The notes under the pieces: model-generated
Database searches by the model: none
The model's input: only the letters and a program-made list of their open reading frames with translations
Told to the model about the DNA's origin: nothing
Made by a program: the position numbers and the translations under genes
In this document: piece after piece, positions 41,800 through 52,118 of the stretch
Numbering within the stretch: the first letter of the stretch is position 1
Layout: every line of letters begins with the position of its first letter
NCBI GenBank assembly: GCA_964504025.1
Contig: CAZDCO010000001.1
Coordinates: forward strand, 1-64,000
Direction: 5' to 3'
Length of the DNA: 64,000 bases
Origin: Scatosoma sp964504025
Lineage (GTDB): Bacteria; Bacillota; Clostridia; Christensenellales; Borkfalkiaceae

Positions 41800-42813
41800 A
41801 TGAATACTACTATGTTTGAAGCGGGCACGGAGAACGTACCGAGCCCCGAGAAAAAAGTGATGACGAGAGAGCAAAAACGTTCGATTTTCTTCGGCTGTAT
41901 GATTGCTATCCCCGTGATCCTTTTTGTCATTTTTTATGCAGTCGTAAACGTTGATGTCATTTTGATGGCGTTTAAGCAATACGAACTCATCGAGAACAAC
42001 GGCGTATATTTCTATAAAGAAAAGTTCGTCTTATGGGACAACTTTAAGGTTGTTTTCGAGATGCTGAACTTTACAGTAGAAGGCGCGGCGTCGTCGAACT
42101 GGCAAATGGTTACCAATTCGCTTAAGTTGTGGGCGTTCAAATTATGCTTAGGTTTGCCTGTGTCGATTATCTTTTCTTATTACGTGTATAAGAAATGTTA
42201 CGCATCGGGCTTTTTCCGCGTTATCTTGTTCTTGCCGAACGTTATCTCGAACATTATCATGGTATATACCTTCCGTTTTGTCGTAGATAGAGCGTTAGTC
42301 GTGTCGCTCGGTTTTGATCAGGGCTTAACGAAAGATCCGACCACTGCTTTCGGCACCGTTTTGTTCTTCAACCTTTGGTTGGGCTTTGCTGCGCAAACGC
42401 TTATGTTTACCAGCGCCATGTCGGGCATTGACGAATCGATTGTCGAAGCCGCGGAAATGGACGGCGTATCCGCTATGGGCGAATTGTGGTATATCACCCT
42501 GCCCATGATCTATTCGACGTGTACGACGTTCGTCGTTATCGGTATCGCGGAAATCTTTACCGACCAAATGAGTTTGATGACGTTCTACGACAAGTTTGAC
42601 GCACTTCCTGAAGTGCGTAATGTTGGATTCTTTTTGTATCAGCAAGCGTATCTCTCGGAACTCATTCCTGGTACGCAGTGGTCGCCTACTACGCCCAACG
42701 GTAAGCTTTCGCATCCTCAGTTGTCCGCGTTCGGCGTAATTATTTCGGCTATCATCATTCCGTTGTCTTTCCTCGTGAGAAGAGTCATGGAAAAAGTGGG
42801 CCCCGAGGTCTAA
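41800..42813 (+). CDS. Sugar ABC transporter permease, MalF/LplB type
   Basis: A 337-residue inner permease with six to seven membrane helices. The EAA loop that docks the ATPase reads EAAEMDGVSAMGELWYITLP. The soluble head (about 25 residues) is short. ATG 41800 is used; a TTG directly in front of it is possible. It pairs with the gene at 42834. No ATPase gene is present in the locus, so a shared MsmX-type ATPase encoded elsewhere is likely. Confidence 0.9.
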   Translation: MNTTMFEAGTENVPSPEKKVMTREQKRSIFFGCMIAIPVILFVIFYAVVNVDVILMAFKQYELIENNGVYFYKEKFVLWDNFKVVFEMLNFTVEGAASSNWQMVTNSLKLWAFKLCLGLPVSIIFSYYVYKKCYASGFFRVILFLPNVISNIIMVYTFRFVVDRALVVSLGFDQGLTKDPTTAFGTVLFFNLWLGFAAQTLMFTSAMSGIDESIVEAAEMDGVSAMGELWYITLPMIYSTCTTFVVIGIAEIFTDQMSLMTFYDKFDALPEVRNVGFFLYQQAYLSELIPGTQWSPTTPNGKLSHPQLSAFGVIISAIIIPLSFLVRRVMEKVGPEV

Positions 42814-42833
42814 CAAAAGGAGTGTGAACTGAT

Positions 42834-43805
42834 ATGAAAAAAGTTGAAAAGAAAGGAAAAATGAACGCATTTTTCTGGGTAGTTTTCGTCGTGTTGGTGG
42901 CGTACACCCTGCTGATGTTCTTCCTGCTTGCGTTAGGCTTAAATACTTCCTTAAAACCCATAGATCAAATCGCTGTTTATGACGACTATTTCGGCTTACC
43001 GAGCTTAGAGCTTTGGAAAATCGACCCGAACGGTAAAGGTAATATGTTCTACAACTACCAATTCGTGTTTGAGAACTTAAAGCTGGGGAAGGCAGATGCC
43101 CTTGGCGGTAGCTATTATGCAGGTTTGTTCGTAAAAACGCAGGAAAGCACGAATCCCCGTGCGAACGTCATTACGGCTACGATTTATACGGCGATGTACG
43201 CCGTCGTAGGTTCGCTCGTAGCGACGTTTGTCCCTATGTTTATGGGATATTTGTGTGCAAAATATACCAACAAAGTATCGTCTATTTTGTACGGCGTAGT
43301 CGTTTTCGTTATGGCAGTGCCTATCGTCGGTGCGCAACCTGCAACCATTAACCTGATGCGTAACCTGCGCTTGTACGATTCGTTCTTTGGCGACTGGCTC
43401 CGAAAAGCAAGCTTTACGAATATGTACTTCTTGATTTTCTACGCCTACTTTAAGAGTTTGGCAAGCAGCTACGACGAAGCGGCGGAAATCGACGGTGCGT
43501 CGCAGTTTACCGTAATGTTCCGCATCTGCTTACCTTTGGCAAAGAACATTTTCGGAACGGTATTCTTGATGCTGTTCGTATCCTTCTGGAACGATTACAC
43601 GACGCCCATGATGTTCATTCCTTCCTATCCTACCTTGTCCTACTTGGTATATATGAAGACGACCTATCTTTCGGGCGGTGTAATGGCACAAACAGTTTAT
43701 CAGTTTGCCGCGTTGATGGTATTTGCTATTCCTATCATCATCATCTTCTGTATCTTCAACAAGCGTTTGATGAGCAACATGACGGTGGGCGGTATCAAAG
43801 GTTAA
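42834..43805 (+). CDS. Sugar ABC transporter permease, MalG type
   Basis: A 323-residue permease with six predicted helices and the EAA loop EAAEIDGASQFTVMFRICLP. An insertion of about 70 residues between helix 1 and the first periplasmic-side conserved region (DDYFGLPSLELW onward) is longer than in MalG. AAAAGGAGTGTGAACTGAT precedes the ATG. Confidence 0.9.
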   Translation: MKKVEKKGKMNAFFWVVFVVLVAYTLLMFFLLALGLNTSLKPIDQIAVYDDYFGLPSLELWKIDPNGKGNMFYNYQFVFENLKLGKADALGGSYYAGLFVKTQESTNPRANVITATIYTAMYAVVGSLVATFVPMFMGYLCAKYTNKVSSILYGVVVFVMAVPIVGAQPATINLMRNLRLYDSFFGDWLRKASFTNMYFLIFYAYFKSLASSYDEAAEIDGASQFTVMFRICLPLAKNIFGTVFLMLFVSFWNDYTTPMMFIPSYPTLSYLVYMKTTYLSGGVMAQTVYQFAALMVFAIPIIIIFCIFNKRLMSNMTVGGIKG

Positions 43806-43846
43806 TTTAGGTAAAAGTTAAATTCAAATATATATAAAGGAGAATT

Positions 43847-46800
43847 ATGAGAAACAGCAAATTTAGAAAAGTTAGCTTGTTAGCAGCCAGCATATTAGCC
43901 GTTTCTACGATCAGCGTTGCAGCTGCAGGGCTCGTCGGTTGCGATTCGGACGCAAACGTTCCGCCCGTAGCAGTCGCAGCGGAAATTACGAACAGCTCGT
44001 CGTTGCCTGCGAACACCGTAATGTGCGGCACCGTAGCAACCTTGCCCGAAAGCGTACAAGTAAGCTATAACGGTGCGAACTACACGGCTTCCGGCTGTAA
44101 AGTTACGTCTCCCGACGGCTTGACGAAGAACGCCGCAGGCGAGTTGGCGTTTATCCAAATGGGACGGTATACGTTGCGCTATTTCTTTACGGATAGCGAT
44201 AACGTTCAACGCAACGTCCAACACATCGTAAACGTAACGGATAGCTATTTCTCGCTTTCAAGCGGTAACGAAGCTACGTATATCAAAACGAATAATGAGT
44301 CGACGTTGCATTGCGGCAAAGACGGTATCAGCGTTGAATTGACGGAGGGTACGACCTTCACGTACAATAAACCGATCGACTTGCGTAATGCAAGCGAGGA
44401 CGGCTTGACCGATATTATCGAAGTCGACGCACGTATCGGTACAATGGCGACAGACGCGGAAGGGAATCAGTTATATGATCCCATCGCTGATATTCTTTGG
44501 GTACAGGTTACGGACGCGTATAACCCCAACCTGTCGATGACCATTCGTATGGGTAGACATTCCGATTATAACGGTGCGTACATGATCGGCGTAAAAACGT
44601 CCTATCAATCGCTCGTCGGTTTGGATGCAGGCAGTGAACCTATCCGTACCGATACGCAACGCTACGTATATATCGACGACGTGAAATACCTGCTTTGGCC
44701 GGACGAAAAGGGATATGCCAACTCCGGCTTGCCGAACATCAAATCGGCTATGACGACGGGTATTTCTTGGAGATACGATTATGAAAAAATGCGTTTGTAC
44801 TGGTCGTATAACGGATCGAAAGATAACATGTTGACCGACCTGGACGAAGCGTTGATTTACGATAACGGTACGTTCTTCCCCGGTTGGACGACCGGCGAAG
44901 TATTCGTAAGCGTCTATGCGGAGGGCTATCACAAGGATACGGCAAAAGCGGAAATTATGTCGATCGGCGGCTCGTCCGTGCATAATCTCGTAAATGAACC
45001 GTATTCCGATACCGTGAAACCTACCATTACGGTATTGCAAGATAAAACGACGGACAGCGGCATTAAAGCAGCCGTAGGCGACGTCGTAACCATTCCGCAA
45101 GCGAAAGCGGACGACGTAAACCTGATCGGTAGCGTCGAAGCGGCTGTATATACGAACTACGGTACGCCTTATCAGACCGCCATTACGGTAACGAACGGAA
45201 AGTTCACGCCTACGCAAGCGGCGGAATACACGATCGAGTATACTGCGAAAGACGGTAGCGGCAACGTCGGCACGGCAACCTTTAACGTGTTGGCTGTCAA
45301 TACCACGAGCAACAAATCGATTACGTTGACGCCGATGAATCCGACGGCTGATGATTTGAAGATCGGTATTCCCTTCAACGTACAACGTACGGTTGAAAGC
45401 GCGTTGAACGTAGAAGCGGACGATATCGACGTAACGTTGAACATCACCCATAACGGCGAACCCGTTTCCGTGAACAGGGACGGTACGTTCATTCCTTTGA
45501 TCGCAGGCACGTATAAGATTTCCTACGTATATTCCGACGGCATTTTCAGCTATAACGACGAGCACGAATACGAGTTTACGCCTAACACCGCGACGACTTT
45601 CGTAGAAAACGTGCTTATGCCGAAATACTTCGTAAAAGGCTTGAAATATTCGCTCGGCGATCTTTGTGCGTATAGCTTCGGCACGGGCGCGCCCATAGCG
45701 GAAAATACGCAAGTGTACGCCGTATACGACGGCGGTGCGGAAACGCTCGTCGATCAAAATGCAGTGCAGATCACCGGAAACAACTCGGTATACTTCGTGT
45801 TCAAATCCGGTTCGGCGGTGCAACGAACGGCGACCGCGCAAATCGTTGACGCTTCTCTTGAATCGGGCAACGGTATCGCAATGGAAAAACTCTTCCTTGG
45901 TGACTTCACGGCGAATGCTGTGAACGACAAGGGTGCAAGACGAACAGAAATTATGTTCAAGGCGAACAAGAACGGCGACAGCAAGTTGTCTTTCGTGAAC
46001 CAAATTTCCACGAGATCGTTCGCAATCGACTATTTCTTGAGAGAAGCAACGTCGAACATGACGGGTTTCCGCTTGATCTTTACGGACGTAGAGGACGCAA
46101 CGAAGACGTATACGATGACCTTCGAGAAAGGCGGTGCTCCTGCGGAAAGCTCTACGGTAAGTTTTAACGGCAAACCTTCGCAAACGTTGACGCGCTATCC
46201 TTTCTATAGTGCGAACCAAAAAACAATCAGCTACGAACACGCTACCCATAAATTGTTGATCGGCGATACGACTTTCTTTGAAGAAATTTCCATTCCTTCG
46301 GGTAAGTGCTATTTCGATATCGAATTTTTGGGCGTAAGCGGTGATGCGGCGATCAGCGTTAGAAAAATCAACAACCAAAACATTTTTGGTACGTTGTACA
46401 AAGATAACGCAGAACCTCAAATTTACGTGGATACCAAACAAGGTCTCTACACCGTAGGTGACGAGGTAACGTTGAGTGTTCCCGAAATCTCCGACGTATT
46501 CTCCGGTATCGATTATGCCAGAACGGAATTCTCGATTTATTGCAGCGACGGTAGCCCCGTACTTGACAAGAACGGCAATGCGTTAACGAATTTGAAGTGG
46601 GACGAATCGTACACCGTAAAACTCGATCGTATGGGAAGGTATACCGTTGCCTACGTCGTATACGATTTTGGTGGAGAATCCGCGAACTTCGAATACGTTT
46701 TGAATTGCGTCGACCTTACGGCTCCGACGATCAACGTGGAGAACGTGGCAGACGGCGGTGTAATCCACGTAAAAGTCGGTAACCAAATCATCATTCGGTT

Positions 46801-47041
46801 TAACGTATCCGACGATCAAACGCCGACGAATCAGCTTGTAACGTATATGCATATCTCTTGGGATAGCGCGTTCCAATTTATCCGTGATATTTGCGGCTTA
46901 GGTCCTAACAATATCGCCGAGGACGGAAGATACGAAGCGAGATTTACGTTGACGATCAAGGGCGAATATACGGCTATCATCCAAGTTTGGGATGCAAATG
47001 GCAATATCGCTACGAAGAGAATTCAAATCGTTGTAGAGTAA
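43847..47041 (+). CDS. Large lipoprotein with Ig-like domains
   Basis: A 1064-residue surface lipoprotein. The hydrophobic signal ends at a lipobox AGLVGC (Cys32). The body is beta-rich; at least two HYR/cadherin-like Ig modules are visible, around residues 385-480 (DTVKPTITVLQDKTTD ... YTIEYTAKDGSGNVG) and from about 855 to the end (AEPQIYVDTKQGLYTVGDEVTL ... YTAIIQVWDANGNIATKR). A domain of about 200 residues near 135-360 may be a carbohydrate-binding lectin fold. It lies in the transporter operon, so glycan capture on the cell surface is plausible. No enzyme motif is recognised. Confidence 0.7.
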   Translation: MRNSKFRKVSLLAASILAVSTISVAAAGLVGCDSDANVPPVAVAAEITNSSSLPANTVMCGTVATLPESVQVSYNGANYTASGCKVTSPDGLTKNAAGELAFIQMGRYTLRYFFTDSDNVQRNVQHIVNVTDSYFSLSSGNEATYIKTNNESTLHCGKDGISVELTEGTTFTYNKPIDLRNASEDGLTDIIEVDARIGTMATDAEGNQLYDPIADILWVQVTDAYNPNLSMTIRMGRHSDYNGAYMIGVKTSYQSLVGLDAGSEPIRTDTQRYVYIDDVKYLLWPDEKGYANSGLPNIKSAMTTGISWRYDYEKMRLYWSYNGSKDNMLTDLDEALIYDNGTFFPGWTTGEVFVSVYAEGYHKDTAKAEIMSIGGSSVHNLVNEPYSDTVKPTITVLQDKTTDSGIKAAVGDVVTIPQAKADDVNLIGSVEAAVYTNYGTPYQTAITVTNGKFTPTQAAEYTIEYTAKDGSGNVGTATFNVLAVNTTSNKSITLTPMNPTADDLKIGIPFNVQRTVESALNVEADDIDVTLNITHNGEPVSVNRDGTFIPLIAGTYKISYVYSDGIFSYNDEHEYEFTPNTATTFVENVLMPKYFVKGLKYSLGDLCAYSFGTGAPIAENTQVYAVYDGGAETLVDQNAVQITGNNSVYFVFKSGSAVQRTATAQIVDASLESGNGIAMEKLFLGDFTANAVNDKGARRTEIMFKANKNGDSKLSFVNQISTRSFAIDYFLREATSNMTGFRLIFTDVEDATKTYTMTFEKGGAPAESSTVSFNGKPSQTLTRYPFYSANQKTISYEHATHKLLIGDTTFFEEISIPSGKCYFDIEFLGVSGDAAISVRKINNQNIFGTLYKDNAEPQIYVDTKQGLYTVGDEVTLSVPEISDVFSGIDYARTEFSIYCSDGSPVLDKNGNALTNLKWDESYTVKLDRMGRYTVAYVVYDFGGESANFEYVLNCVDLTAPTINVENVADGGVIHVKVGNQIIIRFNVSDDQTPTNQLVTYMHISWDSAFQFIRDICGLGPNNIAEDGRYEARFTLTIKGEYTAIIQVWDANGNIATKRIQIVVE

Positions 47042-47060
47042 TAGGAGTGAAAGAAAATAT

Positions 47061-49184
47061 ATGAAAAAGAAATCAACCATTATTATATCTACGATTTTAG
47101 CACTCAGCACGTTGCTTGCTACCGGCTGCCAGCAAGGCGGCACGGGTGGCGGCGACGGACTGGGCGGTGGTAAAAACGAACAATTTCGTTATACCTACGC
47201 CGATGCCGTACACGATTATACCGCGCCAGAAATCGAAGGCGAATATATCGTTAAAGACGGCGCAACCGATTTCGTGGTAGTTTATCCCGCCGACGGCGAC
47301 AACTATATCAAGACGGCGTTGGACGAATTGCAAATCTTCTTCAAGAAGGCTACGGGTATCGATCTCATTGCCGTGAACGATTCCACGGAAAACAGCGTTT
47401 TGACGAATTCTAACGCAAAACGTATTTCGTTGGGTGAAACGTCCGTATTCAAGAGCTTGGATGAAACCGAACAAGATGAAATGTACGGTCCGAAAAAAGC
47501 GCAGCTCGGTACGGATGGTATCCGTATCGTAACCAAGGATAATACGATTTATATCCTCGGTGGCGGTAGCAAGGGCGTTATGTACGGCGTGTACGACTTC
47601 TTGCAAATTTGCTTCAATTACGAGTACTATTATCGTAACTGTATCCAAATCGATACCGGCGTTAAGAACTTGAAGATGAGAGATTTTAACGTAACCGATA
47701 TCCCCGATGCGGCGAACCGCAGATACACGACGGGTACGGTTTTGAAAACCGACTGCTGGGGCTTCGAGCTTGAAAGCGGTTTGGTAACTTCGACCGACGC
47801 GCAAAGACAGATGTATCGTATGCGTGAAACGAACGGTACCGAAGAATTCATGCAAATCTATAAATACTACGACAACTATAACTCGCCTTGGTCGTACGGT
47901 TTCCACAGCATTGCAACTTTCGTATATCCCGGTTGTAAGAATAGAGAAGGCAACGTAATTTGGAGAGAAAACTGGAAGAGTGATGGCGGTCAGTTCGGCG
48001 GCGAGTGGGAAATTTGTTATACCGCGCACGGCAATCAAGAAGACTACGACGCGTTGGTAGAAGCTTGTGCGGACAAAGTCATTTATTCGTTGGAAAATTC
48101 CGCTTTGGACAACAAAAAGATTTTCGGTATGACGACGCTTGACGGCGGTATGCAATGTACGTGTGATGCATGCGAAGCGTTGAAGGTAGAGGACGGCGCG
48201 TATTCCGGTGCGATGGTTCGTTTTGCGAACAAAGTAATGGAAAAGGTACAGGATTGGAAAGAATACAATGATAAAGCCGATCGCGAATTGTTGTGCTACA
48301 TCTTCGCGTACGGTCCTCACGAAAAGCCCCCCGTCAAACAAAACTCTAAGGGCGAATATATAGCTGCAAACGAACACGTAATTTGTCGCGACGACGTAGG
48401 TATCTTCCTTTGTATGCCTACCACGAGAACGACTATTTACCGTCAAGAAGAAGGGGAGGATTTCACGACTCGTTGGCCGTACGTCGATCAATGGGCTAAG
48501 TGCGCAAAGACGATGTACAACTGGTTGTACGTAGGTCGTTTCCAAAACTATTCGGCATTCCGTGACGATTTCAACACGAGTGGTCCCGACTACTATGCGT
48601 ACTTGTTCAGCAAGGGTTCGACTTATATTATGAACCAAACGGACTGGATGTCGGATACGATGACGTCGTTCAACGTATTGAAAGACTACACCTGTTCCCG
48701 TTTGATGTGGGATTGTTCGTTGGATATCGTAACGCTCGTTAAAAACTACTTTAACGCGATGTATAAAGACGCGGCGGACACCATGTATGAAATTTTCAAC
48801 ATGATGCGTGCGCACGATCATACGATCAGCCAAGTCGATACATCGGTATACGGCGAAGCGACGAAAGCGGAGTATTATCCCTACCACGGTTATTTGCTTC
48901 CTTTGATCAACAAGTTTGAACTAGCGTTGACGGAAATTGAAGATTTGAAGATCACGAACCCCGGCGAATACGAGCTTGTTCGCAAGAGAATCGAAACGGA
49001 ATACGTAGGTCCTTTGTATTTGACGTTGAAGCATTACGCAAACACGTCGCCGTTGTCGCCGTTGGATACGGCAACCACGTTGCTTTACAAGCAAAAACTG
49101 GTTGATATCACGAGCGCAATAGGTTTCAGCGTTTCCGAGTTGGATCCCGCAAACGGTATGAAAGACGTGGCGATGGCTATCTAA
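47061..49184 (+). CDS. DUF4838-type lipoprotein, possible glycoside hydrolase
   Basis: A 707-residue lipoprotein with lipobox LATGC (Cys23) and a Gly-rich spacer. Residues 60-190 resemble the N-terminal domain of alpha-glucuronidase/GH20-like enzymes (ALDELQIFFKKATGIDL, GGGSKGVMYGVYDFLQ). The next 350 residues match the DUF4838 pattern: KKIFGMTTLDGGMQCTCDACE with its CxC..C pair, and LLCYIFAYGPHEKPP. The fold is expected to be a TIM barrel; the activity is not known. It is the likely catalytic component of this glycan locus at the cell surface. Confidence 0.7.
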   Translation: MKKKSTIIISTILALSTLLATGCQQGGTGGGDGLGGGKNEQFRYTYADAVHDYTAPEIEGEYIVKDGATDFVVVYPADGDNYIKTALDELQIFFKKATGIDLIAVNDSTENSVLTNSNAKRISLGETSVFKSLDETEQDEMYGPKKAQLGTDGIRIVTKDNTIYILGGGSKGVMYGVYDFLQICFNYEYYYRNCIQIDTGVKNLKMRDFNVTDIPDAANRRYTTGTVLKTDCWGFELESGLVTSTDAQRQMYRMRETNGTEEFMQIYKYYDNYNSPWSYGFHSIATFVYPGCKNREGNVIWRENWKSDGGQFGGEWEICYTAHGNQEDYDALVEACADKVIYSLENSALDNKKIFGMTTLDGGMQCTCDACEALKVEDGAYSGAMVRFANKVMEKVQDWKEYNDKADRELLCYIFAYGPHEKPPVKQNSKGEYIAANEHVICRDDVGIFLCMPTTRTTIYRQEEGEDFTTRWPYVDQWAKCAKTMYNWLYVGRFQNYSAFRDDFNTSGPDYYAYLFSKGSTYIMNQTDWMSDTMTSFNVLKDYTCSRLMWDCSLDIVTLVKNYFNAMYKDAADTMYEIFNMMRAHDHTISQVDTSVYGEATKAEYYPYHGYLLPLINKFELALTEIEDLKITNPGEYELVRKRIETEYVGPLYLTLKHYANTSPLSPLDTATTLLYKQKLVDITSAIGFSVSELDPANGMKDVAMAI

Positions 49185-49197
49185 AAGGTGGTAAAAG

Positions 49198-51414
49198 ATG
49201 ATCAATAAAAAAGTAAAAATTTTATGTGCAGCTTTAATGGCAGCTTCGTTGTCGTTGATCGCTGTCGGCTGTCAAGGAGGAGGCAACTCCTCCGGTGGCG
49301 GTACGAGCGGTGGCACGGCAGGTGGCAACGGTACGCAATGGGTAGAAGCCGGGAACGGCGCAACCGCAACGTTAGACGGAGTTCCTGCCTCGCGCGACTT
49401 CATCATTGGTGAAACGGCGTTGCTTTCGCCGACGTACACCCGCGTAGACGGCTATTCGATGCGCTACACTTCGTCCGACCCGAGCGTAGTTACGGTCAGC
49501 CGACTTGGTGAAATCGAAGCGGTCGGCGTAGGCGAAGCGACGATCACGGTACAATATTCCGACGGCACGAACGGTGTAACGAAGGAGTGCGCGGTAACGG
49601 TCAGCTTGGGGCAATACGTACCCACGTTGAACGTATCCGGTGAAGTGAACGGTAAGGTATCGATGACGAAAGATACGTCGTATACCATTCAAACGTACGT
49701 CGATTATATGAACAAAGCCTTCCAAGGCGCACAGTTGACGTACGAAATCGACGATGAGACGGTAGCGACGATCGATGAAACGGGTAAAATCACCCCGATA
49801 AAGACGGGCACGGCGGAAATTCGTATCAAGGGTACGTGGAACGGCGCAACGCTGGATACCTGTACCGTAGCGTTGGAAGTTATGCCCTCGGTCGTGTTCC
49901 TCAACAACGGCGAAGCGTTTGAAAGCGTAGTGACGTTGTATACGACGGCTACCTTCGCAGGCAAGTCGTACAGAACGACGATGGATAATATGTTTACCGT
50001 ATCGGTTGACGGCGGTAGCAACTATGACGCCAACGTAGAGTTCGAAACGGCGGAAGGCGAGTCGATTGCCACGTTGGGCTTCGCGAACATTACCGCAAAG
50101 ACGTACGGCACAACGCAAGTTAGAGTATATAAAGAAATTAACGGCAAAACCTATGAACGCACGTTCGAATTGAGAGTAGAACGTCCGTTTATGACGGTAA
50201 GCGAAACCGTACCCCTTTTCGCAACGAATTTGGGTACGTGGGTAGACGAAAAGGATAGCAACGCAAGAAAGGGCTTGCTCGAATTCGACGCGATCAAGAA
50301 CAACCTGATTGACGGTGCAAACACGTTGGTAGACGTATATCAAGACGGCAAGAAGTTGACGTTCGATAACGCCACGGGCGTGATCAACGGCGTAACATCC
50401 TCCAAGAATAGCGAACGCGGTACGGCAACCTTGACGATCGGTACGGCGAAAACGATGTACGAAGTGAAAATGGAAACGCTCGGCAACGTAGTGTATTCCG
50501 TGGATGACTTGGTAGCGATGGGCAACTCCGGTGTGCACGATAACTATTGGGAATTGCAAAACAATATCGACGCGACGGGTAAGACGATCACCAACACAAG
50601 TTCGTCGTTTACGGGCACGTTCAACGGCAACGGCTACACGATCAGCAACTTGACGCTCGCGGAAAATTCGTCGTTGTTCGGTAGTGGTTCTAAGACCAGC
50701 GTCGTGAAGAACCTCGCGTTGAAAAACCTCACGGCAACCAAAGCGTACTACTTCTTCACAAGGGGCGCAGGCGACGGTACGACGATCGATAACGTCTACA
50801 TACAACTCAGTAGCGCGACGACCCATCCGAGAGGACTTGTATCGTACAGCGGTGATGGCGGTATGCAAGTGTTTACCAGCGTCCTCATTGAATACAATTC
50901 GTCGATTCGTTACGATTCGGAGTACGGCTCGAACCAAGGCGTGTTGATCGGCGACTTGTCCATCACGAACCCTGGAACAGGCTTTAAAACCTTCAACGGT
51001 GAAAAGCGCGTAGATAGAGAATGGGTAAACGTCTTTGTTGTTTCCAAGTACGTTCTTTCCTACAATCCTACGCAAATGCAATCGATCGTAAACGGTGGCA
51101 CAGTGTACGAAGCAGTAGGCGTATACGGCGCAAACGAAACGAAGGACCTCAAGAACAACGCCGTAGTTGCCGGTACGTATAACAACGGTTCGGGAGACGT
51201 GAACCGCGAACACAGTGCCGTACACACCGACGACGGCAAGACTTATTATAACGTGCAGCTGCAAAAAGCGTACCGCTACGATACGCTTGCGGATATGACG
51301 GCGAAGGACACGGCGTTCAGCAAAGCCGACCTTAGCACGTTCAATTCTGAATTCTGGACGACTTCCACGAGTAAAGGTGCAAAGACCCTCGTTTGGAGAG
51401 GAAGACAGGCGTAA
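49198..51414 (+). CDS. Lipoprotein with Big-2 and GLUG-like modules
   Basis: A 738-residue lipoprotein with lipobox IAVGC (Cys25) and a Gly/Ser/Thr linker. Residues about 55-235 hold two bacterial Ig-like (Big-2) repeats (SDPSVVTVSRLGEIEAVGVGEA and DETVATIDETGKITPIKTGTAE). Residues 425-540 contain a beta-helix style segment (FTGTFNGNGYTISNLTLAEN, VVKNLALKNLTA). The gene reads as a glycan-binding or scaffold protein. AAAGGTGGTAAAAG precedes the ATG 14 bases after the DUF4838 gene. Confidence 0.7.
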   Translation: MINKKVKILCAALMAASLSLIAVGCQGGGNSSGGGTSGGTAGGNGTQWVEAGNGATATLDGVPASRDFIIGETALLSPTYTRVDGYSMRYTSSDPSVVTVSRLGEIEAVGVGEATITVQYSDGTNGVTKECAVTVSLGQYVPTLNVSGEVNGKVSMTKDTSYTIQTYVDYMNKAFQGAQLTYEIDDETVATIDETGKITPIKTGTAEIRIKGTWNGATLDTCTVALEVMPSVVFLNNGEAFESVVTLYTTATFAGKSYRTTMDNMFTVSVDGGSNYDANVEFETAEGESIATLGFANITAKTYGTTQVRVYKEINGKTYERTFELRVERPFMTVSETVPLFATNLGTWVDEKDSNARKGLLEFDAIKNNLIDGANTLVDVYQDGKKLTFDNATGVINGVTSSKNSERGTATLTIGTAKTMYEVKMETLGNVVYSVDDLVAMGNSGVHDNYWELQNNIDATGKTITNTSSSFTGTFNGNGYTISNLTLAENSSLFGSGSKTSVVKNLALKNLTATKAYYFFTRGAGDGTTIDNVYIQLSSATTHPRGLVSYSGDGGMQVFTSVLIEYNSSIRYDSEYGSNQGVLIGDLSITNPGTGFKTFNGEKRVDREWVNVFVVSKYVLSYNPTQMQSIVNGGTVYEAVGVYGANETKDLKNNAVVAGTYNNGSGDVNREHSAVHTDDGKTYYNVQLQKAYRYDTLADMTAKDTAFSKADLSTFNSEFWTTSTSKGAKTLVWRGRQA

Positions 51415-51427
51415 GACGAAAACGGCA

Positions 51428-51537
51428 AGAGATTGCCACGCTGCGCTCGCAATGACAATAAGTCGCTCGCAATGACAAAACGACGGCGCATGGTCGCCCC
51501 CTGTCATTGCGAGGAGCGAAGCGACGAAGCAATCTCT
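51428..51537. repeat. Palindromic intergenic repeat element
   Basis: An imperfect inverted repeat with left arm 51428-51457 (AGAGATTGCC...CGCAATGACA) and right arm 51502-51537 (TGTCATTGCG...GCAATCTCT), with an extra partial copy of the arm at 51463-51477. The right arm matches a short palindromic repeat I recall from many unrelated bacterial genomes. It sits between two lipoprotein genes and could act as a MITE-like or mRNA-structure element. Confidence 0.75.
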
Positions 51538-51626
51538 CGGCGTGCACCGCGCGAAAAAAGCGACGGTGCGAACACACAAAATGTAAACAAGTTTGAAAAA
51601 AAACATAAAGGAGGTAACCACACACA

Positions 51627-52091
51627 ATGAAAAAGAAATGGATAGCATGTCTTTGTGCGGCAACGGTGTTAGGCTTCAGCGCGTTGGCTTGCGGTTGTGA
51701 TCTGAGCGGTTTGTTAGGCACTACTCAAAGCACGGGCAGCACCAACGTCGAAGAAGGCGTATCGACCGGAAACGGCGGCAACTCTGCGTCGAGCAGCACG
51801 AACAACGACAACAGCTCCTCTTCTTCGACGGTAAAGGAAACGTACACCGTAACCTTTAAGCACGAAGACGGCACGGTAATCAACACCGTAACGGTAACGG
51901 AAGGAGAAAAAATCCCCGCAGCCCAAAAGCCTGACGATCCCAGTAAACAACCCACCGGCGTGTCTACGTCTTACGAATTTGACGGCTGGTACAACGGTAC
52001 GGACAAATGGGACTTCAACACCGACACCGTGGACGAGAACGTTGAGTTAACCGCAAAATTCAAAGAGGTAAAATTCGGTCCTCACGCTTAA
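51627..52091 (+). CDS. Short lipoprotein with InlB-type repeat
   Basis: A 154-residue lipoprotein with Cys at 22 or 24, a Ser/Thr/Asn-rich linker to about residue 68, and one Listeria/Bacteroides (InlB B-type) repeat: TVTFKHEDGTVINTVTVTEG, YEFDGWYNG, and a closing ELTAKFKE. These ubiquitin-like beta-grasp modules occur in surface proteins. The ribosome site AAAGGAGGT is full consensus, which suggests strong expression. Confidence 0.78.
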   Translation: MKKKWIACLCAATVLGFSALACGCDLSGLLGTTQSTGSTNVEEGVSTGNGGNSASSSTNNDNSSSSSTVKETYTVTFKHEDGTVINTVTVTEGEKIPAAQKPDDPSKQPTGVSTSYEFDGWYNGTDKWDFNTDTVDENVELTAKFKEVKFGPHA

Positions 52092-52118
52092 TGTAGTTTC
52101 TTAAAGGAGAATAAACTT

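Noticed and set aside
51433..51630. Small open frame encoding CHCEERSDEAIS
   Set aside because: This is translation of the palindromic repeat element, a known type of spurious gene call, and it has no ribosome site.
49372..51663. 763-codon antisense open frame across the Big-2 lipoprotein gene
   Set aside because: The same composition artefact; the sense frame has a signal peptide, lipobox and domain repeats. Similar antisense frames at 44471-46441 and 47097-48887 were rejected for the same reason.
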